NCBI GenBank assembly: GCA_003415625.1 | Contig: PYIU01000003.1 | Span: 6,572,001-6,636,000, forward strand | Direction: 5' to 3' | Length of the DNA stretch: 64,000 bases | Source: Aquanectria penicillioides | Lineage: Eukaryota; Ascomycota; Sordariomycetes; Hypocreales; Nectriaceae | Part shown: one piece after another, positions 1-11,900 of the stretch | Layout of the letters: every line of letters starts with the position of its first letter | Position numbering within the stretch: position 1 is the first letter of the stretch | Notes under the pieces: generated by a model | Databases searched by the model: none | What the model saw: the letters and a program-made list of their open reading frames with translations, nothing else | Told to the model about the DNA's origin: nothing | Translations under genes and position numbers: made by a program

Positions 1-1392
1 TGTGTGGGAAGCAGGTTGCATGTTCCCTGGCCACAGGAGTCCCTCTCGGAGAAACTCAGCAATTACTGCCCTGGCGAAAACGGTGCGTTGTCTGCCCTGT
101 ACTTGGCATCGCAGTTTGTCCATCTCACAGCGTCCCGAAATCTCTTCGTGCGCGCGGCTACCAGGCCAGGCCATGGACGTCAGCGAACCATGGGCGAATG
201 CGGTTCCGCTCTACAGCGCACACGTTCGAGCCTTTCCCCGACCGGGGATCCATTCCGACAATGGTTGGGGTAGGATGAAATTATAATGCTGAAAAAATTC
301 ATTGGCACAAGAATAAATTAAAAAAATAAAACCCTTTTTACTGGATTTCTGTGTTTACCCCAGGCCGTCCCGGATATACAGCAAGGTTCACGGGCGAGCG
401 GGGCGGCTACCCGTCCAGATCAACAACTTATGTAGAGTCTAAAAAACGGTTCCCCAGAGTGAATAGGGCAGGAAACCGCCCGAGACGGGGAGCCTGAGGG
501 GGGGGTGTATGCTTTGACTTCCCACCGCTGATCCAGACCAGTGCCAAAAGCCATGACGGAAGGGTTCTGGAGCTCTGGGTGTGGGCTTGATGACGGTCAC
601 ACGGCTCTCAGAGGAGAATTACTCAAGCAAAGGCCCCTCACCTCACGAGCGCGTGCTCTGTCTGCGAAAGGTTCTCGCCGGTTGTAGATGGAGTTCCATG
701 AGCCTCCCTTAGCCGATGCCCATGGCTGTCGAGCTTCGTGACTAGCAAGGAAAACCCAAACGCTCACACGGACTCTTGCACACCCTGTGACATTGCAAGG
801 AGAGAGTGTGTGCTTGTGTGTGTGAGCGATATAGCTGCCCTCCCACCACCGGCTTCTGGTGTTGGGCGTACTTGACTCGAGGCGAAGTAGGTACAAAGCA
901 TGGCCCGTACTCTACAAACCCTCCAGCCGCACCGGACAGGCTTGATCATAGGATGGGCATCGGGAACCGGGCGGCGTTTTACCCATCCTTACGCACGGAA
1001 ATATGCATCGGAGGGTTTCCCGACAAGGGTGTCAAATTTTTTCGTTCGTTCGGTTCTCAGTGTCTGAACCACCCTTGCGACATCTCAAACTCGGATGCCA
1101 GCCTCCACAGGCGGTGAAAAGCAGGGTTGCAGGCACGAAAGACCAACAGGCTTAAAAATCAGGAACCAAAACTTGATGGCGGGACGGAGTACAGCCCTCG
1201 GGATCCGAGGAGGGCCAAAACCATGTTCGGAACGCATCTAGAAACGGCATGTCAGTGTCAATGCCGCCGCCAACCCTGGTCAGCTGCCACACAGCTTCTC
1301 GCCAATGTTACAATATACATTCAGCACGCTTCTTCTGACTCAATCTCCCTTACGTGTAAGACATGTAAAACTAATAGCCCACCAGCCTACGC

Positions 1393-1461
1393 ACCGCCAT
1401 TGCCTTTGCCATTGCCATTCCCATTGCCATTGCCATTCCCATTGCCATTGCCATTCCCATT
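1393..1461. repeat. 18-bp minisatellite (CATTGC/CATTCC units)
   Basis: CATTGC and CATTCC hexamers alternate in an 18-bp higher-order unit (CATTGCCATTGCCATTCC), repeated about three times with a degenerate leading copy. All frames across it are open: Pro-Leu/Pro-Phe and Cys-His/Ser-His on the plus strand, Met-Ala/Met-Gly on the minus strand. The overlapping short ORFs here are therefore repeat artefacts. Confidence 0.85.
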
Positions 1462-4400
1462 GCGGTCATGCGGCCATTAGGTACCCCAACCAACCCCGGA
1501 TTCCGAAAGCGGCACCTCCATGTTTCCCCCGGGCTTGCATCCGGCGCCCGGGCCATGGTGATTTGCACTTTGTTGTTGTCCATCTTGTAGCCCCTCCAAT
1601 CCGAGCCTCGGCCCAGCGCGGGAGACAAACGCGGAGACCCGGAGGAAGAAAAGCGCGGGGAAGAAACGGCACTTGACCATGGTCGCCGCCAACCAAAGCT
1701 GGCTGTTGATTTGGCATTCCGACATGCCCCGACCCGGGTCAGCGTGACTGCCAGCTACAAGCCCCCCCCCCCGTCCCCTTCAATGACACAGAGCGATTGC
1801 TGCTGACAAACTTCGCCTTTTTTCGAGGCGTTGATCCACAATGCACTATTCCCGTGTGCCATGTGAGAGAGGATTGCCTTGCAGCGCACCGCACCGCACC
1901 GCAGCGCGGCCTGACGCCGTCGTCGCAAGGCTAAGGGGTTAAACCCAAGTGCTTGGGATTTCCCAGTCAAGAAACTAGTCCTTGAATAGGCAATTGACGG
2001 GCTTGAGCTAAGCCATTCAACAGCAGGCTACGCAGTAAATCGTGTTATGAATGTTGTTGAGCCATGCCAGGCGAGCCACTACCGGCATCAAGGCAATGGG
2101 GCATTGACGACTGAGGCGGAGCAGGAAAAGCCCGGATTCCTCGTCAACCGCGCTTGTGGCATTCCCGCCTCAGGTTGGTTCATGGGTGACCAGCAATTGT
2201 GGTTGTCATTCAGCAATGCCTCATGACAGGAGTTGCAGGCATTGAACCCTGGCGATCAATTCACCCATCACCAACACCCATCGCAGACCCTTCCACAAGT
2301 CGGCATGCAGGGTCCATTGATGCCGAGGCCCTTGTCCGAATTGAATTGAATTCAATTGATTTGATTTGATTGATTTAATATTCCAATTAATTCCTCATCA
2401 CCATTCCTTTTACCGACGAGTCTCCAATGACCTGGGCTCCGACACCGCCCCAGAGTTTGGCCCTCAATTTACCCGGGTTGCCATTAGTCTTTGATGTTTA
2501 GCTCTGATGGCTCACCAGGCAGCATTTTTTTCATCCCCATACGGATACACGCCCCCCCACTTCCCTTTGTCAGAATATCAAGCTAGCGGTATTCCAAGCT
2601 TGCACTTATGACTCCAAAAAAAATAAAAAAATAAGACTAGCATCTAAAATATTGGTAAACGCAAAAAATAAACTACTCACGAGGGGAATTAAAATAAAAA
2701 TGAAATCGCAAGCGTCAGGATAGAAAAACACAAGCCACAAGACGTGTCTACCACCGTCCGCACACGCCCCCTCCTTCATCATATTGGCGTTTTTTACTCT
2801 CGATCCCGCGACCAGGGAGGAGGGACCGAGGAAAAAAAAAAACAGAGAGACGGAAAAGCAAAAAAAAAGACGCCCCCGCCGGAAAAGGGGTCACACGCAA
2901 CGCCGCGGGGACATGTCCGAGGGAAGAGCCGATTATACTCTCCAACTCACGAGACGTACAGTGCTTTTTTGGTGGTCATTCAGCATTGACGAGTTGTTTT
3001 ATTTTTTGTTTCTCTATTCTTCTCATCCCTGGCGGTGCGGGGGTGGGAGACGTGTCCTACAGGGCCACAGAGGGGAGAACAAAATCAGATCAAGGCAGGG
3101 GATGGCATTTTTCTGCGCAGACGCCGGAGACGCACGCAATTATGCCGACGATCGATATTCGCTGACCGTTCTTTTACGCCTCATGCGAGTTGCCCATACC
3201 AGCACGGCATCGAGGTTTCTCTTGGCTGCGTCGCGAGCAATGCACCCGCGGGACTTGGGGAGCGAGATGCCTTGGTCGTGGCCTGGCGCCTACCAAGAAT
3301 GGGTAAGAGGGCACTGCAGGTTTCCCCAGGAAAGCCCAAAGCGGAGAGGCGTCGTTGTCTCTTTTTTCTCCTTGCCGCTGTTTGGGACAACAACACCACC
3401 CCCCCCGCCAAGCCTTCGGGGAGGGGCCCCACTCGGTCTTGAGGGCAACGGGAGTCGGGACTATCAGATGGGCATATGACAAGGGATCTGACACCTGGCG
3501 ATGGACAATTCAATGTAAGTGCGGGTATTGTGCGTACACCGAAAAATAAAATATGAGATAAACTTAATTAATATAATAAAACCACTCCAATTATTGAAAT
3601 CGTCCAAAAAGAAAGCAACAGAAGACGACTACATCGCCATTCCACCTTGGTAGCCCTGTGCGGCAGGCATCTTGCCCTTCCTTCGCATTCTTCCCGCTGC
3701 TTCCTGTTCCCCCATTCTTGCCTCCCTCTTATCATACCCTATTCAACAATAATCATCGCTATGCTTAACGCAAGAACGCCGTCTAGGCCAGCCTGACCCG
3801 CGTAGCTTTCCTCTGGTTCTGGACTCCCTCGTGCAACCAGCTTCTCCCTCGCTGTGGTAAACCGCGTGTGTGGGGAAACCTTCCAGGGCCACAAGGTCAA
3901 GTGAGAGAGCCACAAAAGGGCCCAGAACGCCACATACTCCTACACCCCCAGGCTCAGTGCGGCTCCGCAATGTTGCCGATCCATAACCGCCGCCAACGCC
4001 TCACGGTCTTGGTCCTGTTCCAGTTCCAGCCTTGTCAATGAAGACAGTGCTGGGCACGGCGCGGCCTTTCACCCTTGCTAGCCTATAGGATGCCGCGCAA
4101 ATGTCAGTTCTGTGATGAAGGATGAGCCTTGTCCACCACCCCTTGTCTGAAATTCCGCTCATGAACGGAGGGCCCGAAACCACCGGGGATTGTAAATGAG
4201 ACTGCGGGCTCACAGGCCACATGGTAATAAACAACCAAAAGCCACGAACTGGGTGTTGACAGTCCATGCCATGTGCATGGTCGTTCTTTGGAATTGCCGC
4301 GGATGAACTAGTCCTTGATTGGCCGACCCGCGGGGTTGGATGAAGGTTATGCGTTTGTAGGCTACACGCAGAATGGGGAGGGAGTGTAAGTGGCGGACTC

Positions 4401-6270
4401 CCCGGTCGGTCGGGGTTTGCCCCGATGGCCAGCTTCGCCGCTGGGGCCGACGCAATGCCTTTCTCGATTCCAGAGCGCGGGCACGTCTGGTGACTTACCG
4501 TTAGCCGACTTGGGGATAAACCCTTGTCCACCGTAAGGCAATTGAAGAGAGGTGCGCCGGATGTCAGGGCCATGAGACACAAAGTCCCAGGCACAAGGGG
4601 AAGCGCCACAGATCCATTGAGGGACCACAGCGACCCCCCCGTGATCAAGCTCGATGCTCGATGATGGAGGTGGTGGCTTGTGGGTGCAGCACCGCCCACA
4701 GCAGGGTGCCATTGCCAATGGGCCATGTCATCATGGGTCCCAGGGTCTAGGATCCAGGTCCAGAGCAGAGAGACCGGCCGCAGGAAGAAACTCCAATAAC
4801 CCCCCCCCCCCGAAAGACCGAGGACACCGAACCAGAGAGGTGCGGGTACGGAGAGTTCGCGGGCAAATTGATTTGGACAAAGCGGAGAAGAACGTGTGCC
4901 CCGTGTGAGGCCACGAGGAGCAATGGATTCAGGATGACTTAGGCGCAAGGTAGAGAAGGACAAGGTTGACACCCACTGAGATGCCATGCGATGCCGATGC
5001 CGAGATGCGACGACCATGCGATGAGCCACGCGACCCAATCAAGGTGGGCGCTGAGACTCGGTGTCAAACAACAGCCTCACATGGGACTCAAATCCATGAG
5101 ATCGACCGATCAACAGAGACTGTCGGTGCTCCACGGCACCCATCACCATGGGAAGCTCATCTCCATTCATCTGGTTCTCCACGGCCCCTCATGCCCCGTC
5201 CATCTGCAATTTCTCATCTGTCACATTCGCCATCCGGGCTTGGCCTTGGCCATACCAGATCTCTCTAGTTAGCCTGAAGAAGAAGAAAAAAAATACGCAC
5301 GAGTGCGCCAACGTCTCCATCTCCCGTCGATCGCCACCATTGAATGGGAGAGACACGTCCCAACTCGCAATCCCCTGGGACCCTGTGGCCTAGGGTCGGT
5401 GTGCCTAAAATGAAGCATGTCGACTCGCCCGTCTTTCCCCAAGCTCGCTGCTGACGGATGACCGAAGGCCCGCCCCTCTGCATCTCCAATGCCTCTAATC
5501 CAAACCCAGCTATTTTCACCGAGTGCTCACAGCGCGAGACGTTCGCCGCCGTAGCCTGCGTGCTGCCCTTCACCGCCGTCACCTCTGCCCCCGGCCAGCG
5601 TTGTCGGTACGGCATCTGCCGGGGGGTTCGCCACGAACCAGCCCTGCTCAGCCCAATGCCAACACCATTGTCACGTTGCAGGAAACCCAATGCAAGTGAG
5701 GCCCTGTAGTGCCGTCAAGTCTGCTATGTGGTGCAGCAGCGTAGAGTCATAACTGCAAGATCCCCTCCCATCCCCATCGCATCGCCCAGCAAAGCGAGCG
5801 AGTTGACGGGTGACTCAACAACTAAAAACTCTGGTCCCCGCCGCCGCGGTGTGTTGTCCCCCAGTGGAGATGGGGTGCTGAGTGCGACCTCGCCAACGTC
5901 AACAAGTCTTGACAGATGGGGCAGTACGGTACGCTCTCAGCCAGTGTGATCACACCAGTTTAAAAAAAATTATAATAAAAAAAAAAGAGTCTCTTTGGGC
6001 CTGATACGTAACTGTAACTGTCTTGCCCGTGGACGCTGAGTCTCAGGGTGATTCGTTCCCTGTGCATCAATCAAACGGGAGGCAAAGTTGAGCTTTGGTC
6101 ACGAGCCTTCAAGAGCCTGCATCTGGCTGCACCCTCTTCAGCCCTCAAGCCCTCAAGCCCTCTGACGCCTAGCTGCCCCAGCCTATGGCAGCCCATGCGT
6201 GTCATCACTGAATACCTATCAGCATCATTCATCACTGTCTACCATCGTCAAAGACAGTTGACAGCTCACA

Positions 6271-6301
6271 GAGGGTCACAGAGGGTCACAGAGGGTCACA
6301 C
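6271..6301. repeat. Three tandem copies of an 11-bp unit
   Basis: The unit CACAGAGGGTC occurs three times in direct succession. No gene overlaps it and I see no function for it. Confidence 0.75.
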
Positions 6302-7099
6302 CAAAGCAAGGGGGGGATGGGATTCGGACAAGGTAGTTTGACATCTAATTTGAATTTTATTCATGTTTTTTGCAAGAGCTCTTTTTCATGGACATTCGCC
6401 GTTTTGCGAGTTTTTTTTAAACCTCTGACTGCTCGTTTTTTTCCTTTCTTTTGGAAGCGCGTCCGCGTCCCCCTCATCTCCACGGGACCGTGCAACCACC
6501 CCCTCCCAGCCTCCCTCTTGGTACTTTTCTCCGCCCCTCCACTTTTGTTTTCGCCGCTTCGCATCCTTCAAGCAAAATTCGCACGTCTCCATAATGCCCC
6601 CTTGCGTGTCCTCCTCCAAGGTTGCCCTCGGTCCACCGCATGTTCCTTGGTCACTAGAGTACACACTACCGTTGCCCGAGCTTGTGATAACTGATGAATA
6701 AAAGAACAACAAATCGAACATGAAAAGATCCGGGCCAATTAAGGCCGATTGATGAGGCCATGGTATCATAACGTTAATAACGCCGCCATGAGTGCAAGTT
6801 AAAAAAAAAACCAAAGACCGATGATATGATGAAAAACCCGACTTGCATCGGAATCAGGCCTGGTGAAAATCGCCGCCTAATTAAGGAATTTCGTAACGAA
6901 CTGCAAAACGCAGCTTCAAGAGAACGCTAAACGCTTCGTGTGATGCCGTCTCATGCGCCGCCCAAATGTACACGGCAGGTCTCTTCAGAGACCGTGCCAA
7001 ATGAGTTCCGCGTAGGGTATAAGCTGTAGATATGTGTAGGTGTGTGGTTATGGCTGCGGTTGCCATCCAGTGGTATCGTAATGTATCATCTGTAATTCT

Positions 7100-8981
7100 T
7101 TACCAGCCCTTGGAGTGGTATCCGTTGCTAGCCTCCTTGGAGAAGTACTGGTTCCAGCTACTGGCGTTGACATCCTCAGCCTTCTTCATGCAAGCCTTCT
7201 CAGGGTATTGCTTCAGGTTAGCCACATCGTGAGAGGTGTGTCGTCGCTTGAGGACAGCGTTGGCAGTTGATGACTTCTGCTGTCTCTCCCAGAGGAGGTG
7301 GCGGCGTAGAGACTCGGTGAGCTCAGTCGCGAGCATGTTGCGACGCGTCGTGCGCGGCGACAGAGCAGCCTGTCCCTGGACGTGACTGGCATGGCCAATA
7401 ATAGGCTGAGCACTAGATCGGGGAATCTCGTGGATAGGCTTGAGGGTGGGGTGGCGCATTCCCTTCATCATCAATGGGGCTTCATCCGAGTCGTTGGGTG
7501 AGGCTCCAAGGGAGGGGCGATAGGGGCCATTCGCGACCGAGGAATGGCCGAAGTGGATTGCGAGGCGTGGTTACCAAGGGTTCGCGCGCGCTCATTCTGG
7601 GCCAACATCAAAGTGATGAGAGATCGGCGTGAGGTCAGGTTGGGCTTGGAGTCGACTCGCTGGAAGAATTTGTCATCCATGCTAGATTTGCCGCTGTCCT
7701 CAATGGAGTCTTCCCAATCCGAGGAGTCGTCATCATCGTCAATGGCGCTCTCGTCAATGTAGTCAGTGTCGGAGTCGACAGCAGCCTCGTCCTCGATAGT
7801 GCGGGTCATGACGTTGGTGCTGAAAGAGGTCTGCTTCTTTTGAGGGGAGAGCAGCGAGCTGGGCCGCGAAGAAGCGAGGGCACTCTTAAGGGAGCCATCC
7901 TCCTCAGAGGAACCACCAATCTGGAACATGGGCTTCTTGATGATGGGCATGATGGGCTTGCGGTTGTCAAGGCTTTGATCTTGCTCGCTCGAGGAGCAGG
8001 ATGCACCCATCAGAAACTTGGCAGGCTTCTTAGACTGCACAAGCTTGGGAGCGGGAGAGGAGGTGGGTTCGGGGATCATGTCGGTCGCAGTGCACTGGGC
8101 GGCGCTGGGGATTGTTCGAGGAACGGGGACCTGGGAAGGTGAGAAGCCACGGACCACGGTGGTGCGCGATGGCGTCTGGGGAGAAGAGTCTGCAGATGCC
8201 TCGGAAGGCTCAGAGGTAGACTTGGTCGGCGACTGCGACTCGGTGGTGGTAGAGCCGGAGCGCTCGAACGCGGGTGCGGCAGGAAGAGTGGCCTTCAAGG
8301 CAGGAACAGTGGAGATCTGAGGCGGCGCCGACAGAGGGCCCTTGTCCTTGACAATGGAGACAATCATCTTCTCGAAGTCGTCAGAACTGATGTGGCGTTC
8401 TCGCTTGCTTCTGCTGCTTGTGCAGGAGTCCTGTCTTCGGATGCGTGGGCGGACGATTTCAAGGGGAGCTGAGACGGAGGTAAATTCAACGGCTTCGTCG
8501 TCGGCGAGGGACTCGACACTGCCGGAAAGCTGAGGAAGATCGGGTATCCGGGTCTCGGAGGGGATGTTCTGGGGAAGTGTTTGGGTGGAGTTGGCGTTCT
8601 TGCGCTCGCTGTCAACGACGAAGGTCTCGCGTTGCCAGAGTCGCCAGCTGAGATTCTCTAGTCTCCGGCCTTGTTCAACAGAGTCGGCACAGCGGGAGAA
8701 AACTGCACGAATTGGTCAGCATCAAAGGCAGTTGGCAACAGCTGCCAAAGGATGTGGCACTTACCAGTCCACATGCTATAGAGGTTGGCGGGATTTCCAG
8801 TGTCAACCTTGTGGATGACGTTTGCATCCACTGTCAGAACGTGTGTATCCAGCCGATAGGGCATTGTTTGTGAGTGGGCCTGTCGATTGCCTCGAGCAGG
8901 AGTTTGGAGAAGCGGAGGCGAGGGTGGGACTCGGCCTGGTGTCGTAGGAGTAAAGGCTTTTGGTAGCTGATAGAGTTTCAA
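7100..8981 (-). CDS. AreA-GATA-like / DUF3295 domain protein (one frame break)
   Basis: Fungal regulatory-type protein of about 567 residues if translation starts at the ATG at 8864; an in-frame upstream ATG at 8981 is also possible. Exon 1 ends at 8765, the 62-nt intron is 8703-8764 (GTAAGT donor, GCAG acceptor) and exon 2 is 7100-8702. Splicing creates NLYSMWTVFSRCADSVEQ followed by GRRLENLSWRLWQRE, the hallmark of the short N-terminal areA GATA-like domain (PF08550/DUF1752 family). The C-terminus has the conserved MLATELTESLRRHLLWERQQ and ANAVLKRRHTSHDVANLK blocks of DUF3295. Between them lie Ser/Thr/Pro-rich and acidic stretches (DDDDSSDWEDS), typical of a disordered regulator. The frame breaks once: at 7514-7517 (GGGG on plus) one extra base is needed to join IPRSRMAPIAP to SLGASPNDSDEAPL. 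No intron fits there. The molecular role of these proteins is not established; a link to nitrogen or stress signalling is family-based inference. Confidence 0.85.
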
Positions 8982-11900
8982 GGTAGAATCCAGTCGTCAC
9001 CAAACACGAAAAGGTTATCGTAGTTGTGGCCGACAAGGCGCCAGAGCGTAATGTTCGGATAAGTGGAAGGAGGTTGTCAGATGAAAATCAATGATCAAGT
9101 CGCGTAAGTGACGGTGCTGCAGAGGCGAATCGAATCGGATCTGAGGGCGTTACTGCAGGCGGTGGAGGAGAGAGATGCGGCAGAGGGTGTGTTGATGAAT
9201 GCTGTTGACGGTCATGGAGCCCGTGGGATATAATGCATGCGAGGACCGACTGATAGTTGTCGTGGGAGTGGTAACTTGTCGCAAGTTGCGGAGAGGAAGG
9301 TTGGTGTTGGAGTTGAAGTGGGAAGCGGAACCAGAAGGGCGGACAGAAGTCTGGGGGAGAGGCTTGTTAGATATTCTTGTTTGGGATTTGTGCGTGAGAA
9401 GAGCCAGCAGGCGGGAAAGCGGCGGATGGGGGAAGGGAGTCGCGGTGTGTGCTGTGTAATGTACCTACCCAGCGCAGCGCAAGAACCACGCACACGCCCC
9501 ACGCCCATCCGTCCCACGCCGGGGGGTCCAGGGATCGGGGGTGTGCGAGCGACACGGGGCCTCGCGGTACGTACTTGGCTGGGGGGCCACAAGTCACCAA
9601 GTACAGGACGGAGGTACCACGGCGAGGAGCTGGGATGGGCGCTGGTGTGCGCTGGAGGGTGCTGGAGAACGCTTAGCAGACTGGCGCACGCCGCCTGGGG
9701 TGGGGACCTTTTTTTTTTCGAGTGAGTGACCGAGTGGGGGACGAGGGGTGTATACCTTATTTCTCCCTCTGCTAAATGAGTATTGGGGGTGTGGCTGCGG
9801 AAAACTCACTCGGCGTACCTTGGAGCTATGCCCTGCTCACGTTCTTTCGTTCTTGGGCTGTCTCTCTCTCCGTCTCTCTGTTCTCTCTCTCTCTCTGGCC
9901 GGCATCGACCTGGCCTTCTCTTGGGCCTGCTTTGGGGGTCCCTCTCTTGGGCTCTTGGGCCCTTGGGTCCTTTGCTGGAGACCTCCCTTGTGACTTCAGC
10001 CAGACCCGCGATTTCAGGGAGCCTGGGCAAGGGTTCGGCTCCCAGCTTTTCGACTCAGCGTGTCCCGACATCCATCGTTGCAAGGACCAGGGTCTCTCCA
10101 GGGGGAAAGCCAGAGCACAGGCCCGAGGTACCAGCCAGCAGGACCCAGAGCAGCAGAGAGGGGGAGGCGAATTTGGCCCTGCCTGCTGACCAGTTCCACT
10201 GCCGCTTGTCCCAACAGGGCAGTTCTCTTGTCCGCGTGCTCTTTTCGGCGGGGGAATGTGGTACCCAAATAGGACTAGCATTCATTCCACACGCTAGTCC
10301 TCAACAGGGCACACTTCAACTACCCATTCGGGCTCAGTCAGGTCCCCCGTCTCACGGATTTGTTCCTGTCATGTGGCGGTTCCTCTCCTGGCATCCGTTT
10401 CCCATTTCCCAAGACGCTTGCGGATCGACTGTCTGTGGCACACCCTCGCACACCCTGGCAGCTCCGTTCAGATCCAGTCCCTCCCCCATTCGGTGAGCGC
10501 CCATCCTGAGATCTTGACCGTTCAACTTATTGCCCCAATAGGTTTGGCGCAACTCGGGGCGCCCATCTCGAGGCCCGATGGGGCAAGGCGGCGCCTCCGT
10601 CAGCCCATTCTGGAACGTCTTGACAATCACAAGGTTGGACCCTTCCCCAAAACGGTTCCGTTGCGCGGTCCTCATGGCCCAAAACCCCTTGTCCGTCAGA
10701 GCGTCCATCTGGCTGCTCTCTCGGCCCTGACCGCACCGCCCACGTGCACCCACGAGCCACAGCCAGTCCCCCAATACTGAGCCCCCACCTCGCCTCCCGG
10801 GGATTCTCCCGGGGATACTCTCAACCGCCCCCGACGCTGACGCTGGCGGATGAGTGGGCCGCTGGCCGCTACTCAGCAGACGCTGGCCACAAGCCCCATC
10901 ACGACTCACGCTGACTGGCAGGACTCTGTCCGTCGTCAATTTCGCCTCGCGTTTATCTGGCCCGCAGACCTCGTGATGGCGATTGACGGCTCAATGTCAG
11001 AATGGGCACGAAAGACGAGGCGGGTGAGGGAAGTGGGATGGATGGATGTCGCGGATGGACGGGATGAAATGAAGCTACTGGGCTCTCGTCATACCATAGA
11101 TCGTTTGATTCCTCGTCGGGTTCAATCAATTAGCTTCCCTTATCCATACTCAACCTCAGCTTCAGGGCATGCTCTCTCAACCCGCTGCCCCCAATGTCTC
11201 CTGTCATCCATCTACCAGTACCGTCGCGTTCTCTGTGCGAATTGTTGCCGTACACTCACCAGTGATCATCTTCAAGGCGTTCCAGGGCACAGGCCAGATG
11301 TGACGTGCCTTGACGATACCCCGGCCAGCGGAGGTCAATGGTCAGAGACCAGCGACCCAGCGGCTGGGTCCAGGTGACCCCCGTGAGGAGCCCCAGGTTT
11401 CGCATCATCCGCAGCGCGCTGCACCTCGCCTCCTCTCCGCAAAACCTACCACTGAGCTGCCTTGGACTACTCCGAGAGCTGGGTGATCGCCGTTTGCTGC
11501 GCCTGACCAGGCGGCCCTTTCGTGAGAGTGTTATATTGTTGCCGAGGGTTTCGGCCAGTCGAGTCCCGGTCTATAATCTGGCAATTACAATTAATGGTGC
11601 TGATGCGCGCAAGGCATAGATCATGGGATTCGCATGCCCATGGCCGCGGATAGATGCCGCCCAGATCGGACGAGACCAGCCCGCGCCAGCCCACAGGCTC
11701 CTCCTCCTCCTGGCTCCTGGTCAGGCAGATGGGCCCACGATGGCCATCTTGGATTCGATTCTGCGTGACAGATGCGGCGAACAAGGAAATGGGTAATGCT
11801 ACGTAGTAGTCAGTCCGGAGGGTCATCATGCCCTCTTGCTTGCGTTCCGTTGTGCCCGATGATGCCGCCAACTCAACGGTTCTCATCCGCATTTCGCCTC

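Larger units (their letters stand above)
1..7099. other. Gene-poor intergenic region
   Basis: I see no open frame here with recognisable protein composition, conserved motifs or a coherent intron pattern. The longest open frame, on the minus strand at 4001-5038, has the Pro/Ser/His/Arg-rich, motif-free look of a chance frame in GC-rich DNA. The stretch holds low-complexity DNA: an 18-bp tandem repeat near 1393-1461, ATTGA/ATTTGATTT tracts near 2340-2390, A/T-rich patches near 2600-2720 and 3540-3600, and three direct copies of an 11-bp unit at 6271-6301. Unannotated non-coding transcripts cannot be excluded. Confidence 0.6.

Noticed and set aside
1305..1676. Cys-His repeat protein (CHCHSHC pattern) that resembles a metal-binding peptide
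   Set aside because: The pattern is produced by an 18-bp DNA minisatellite that is open in all frames; nothing conserved flanks it.
4001..5038. 345-codon open frame on minus
   Set aside because: Composition is Pro/Ser/Arg/His-rich, no motif, no family resemblance; GC-rich DNA yields such long chance frames.
9783..10939. Overlapping frames of 195-237 codons on both strands
   Set aside because: They overlap on opposite strands, have no recognisable domain, and no intron pattern that would extend them.
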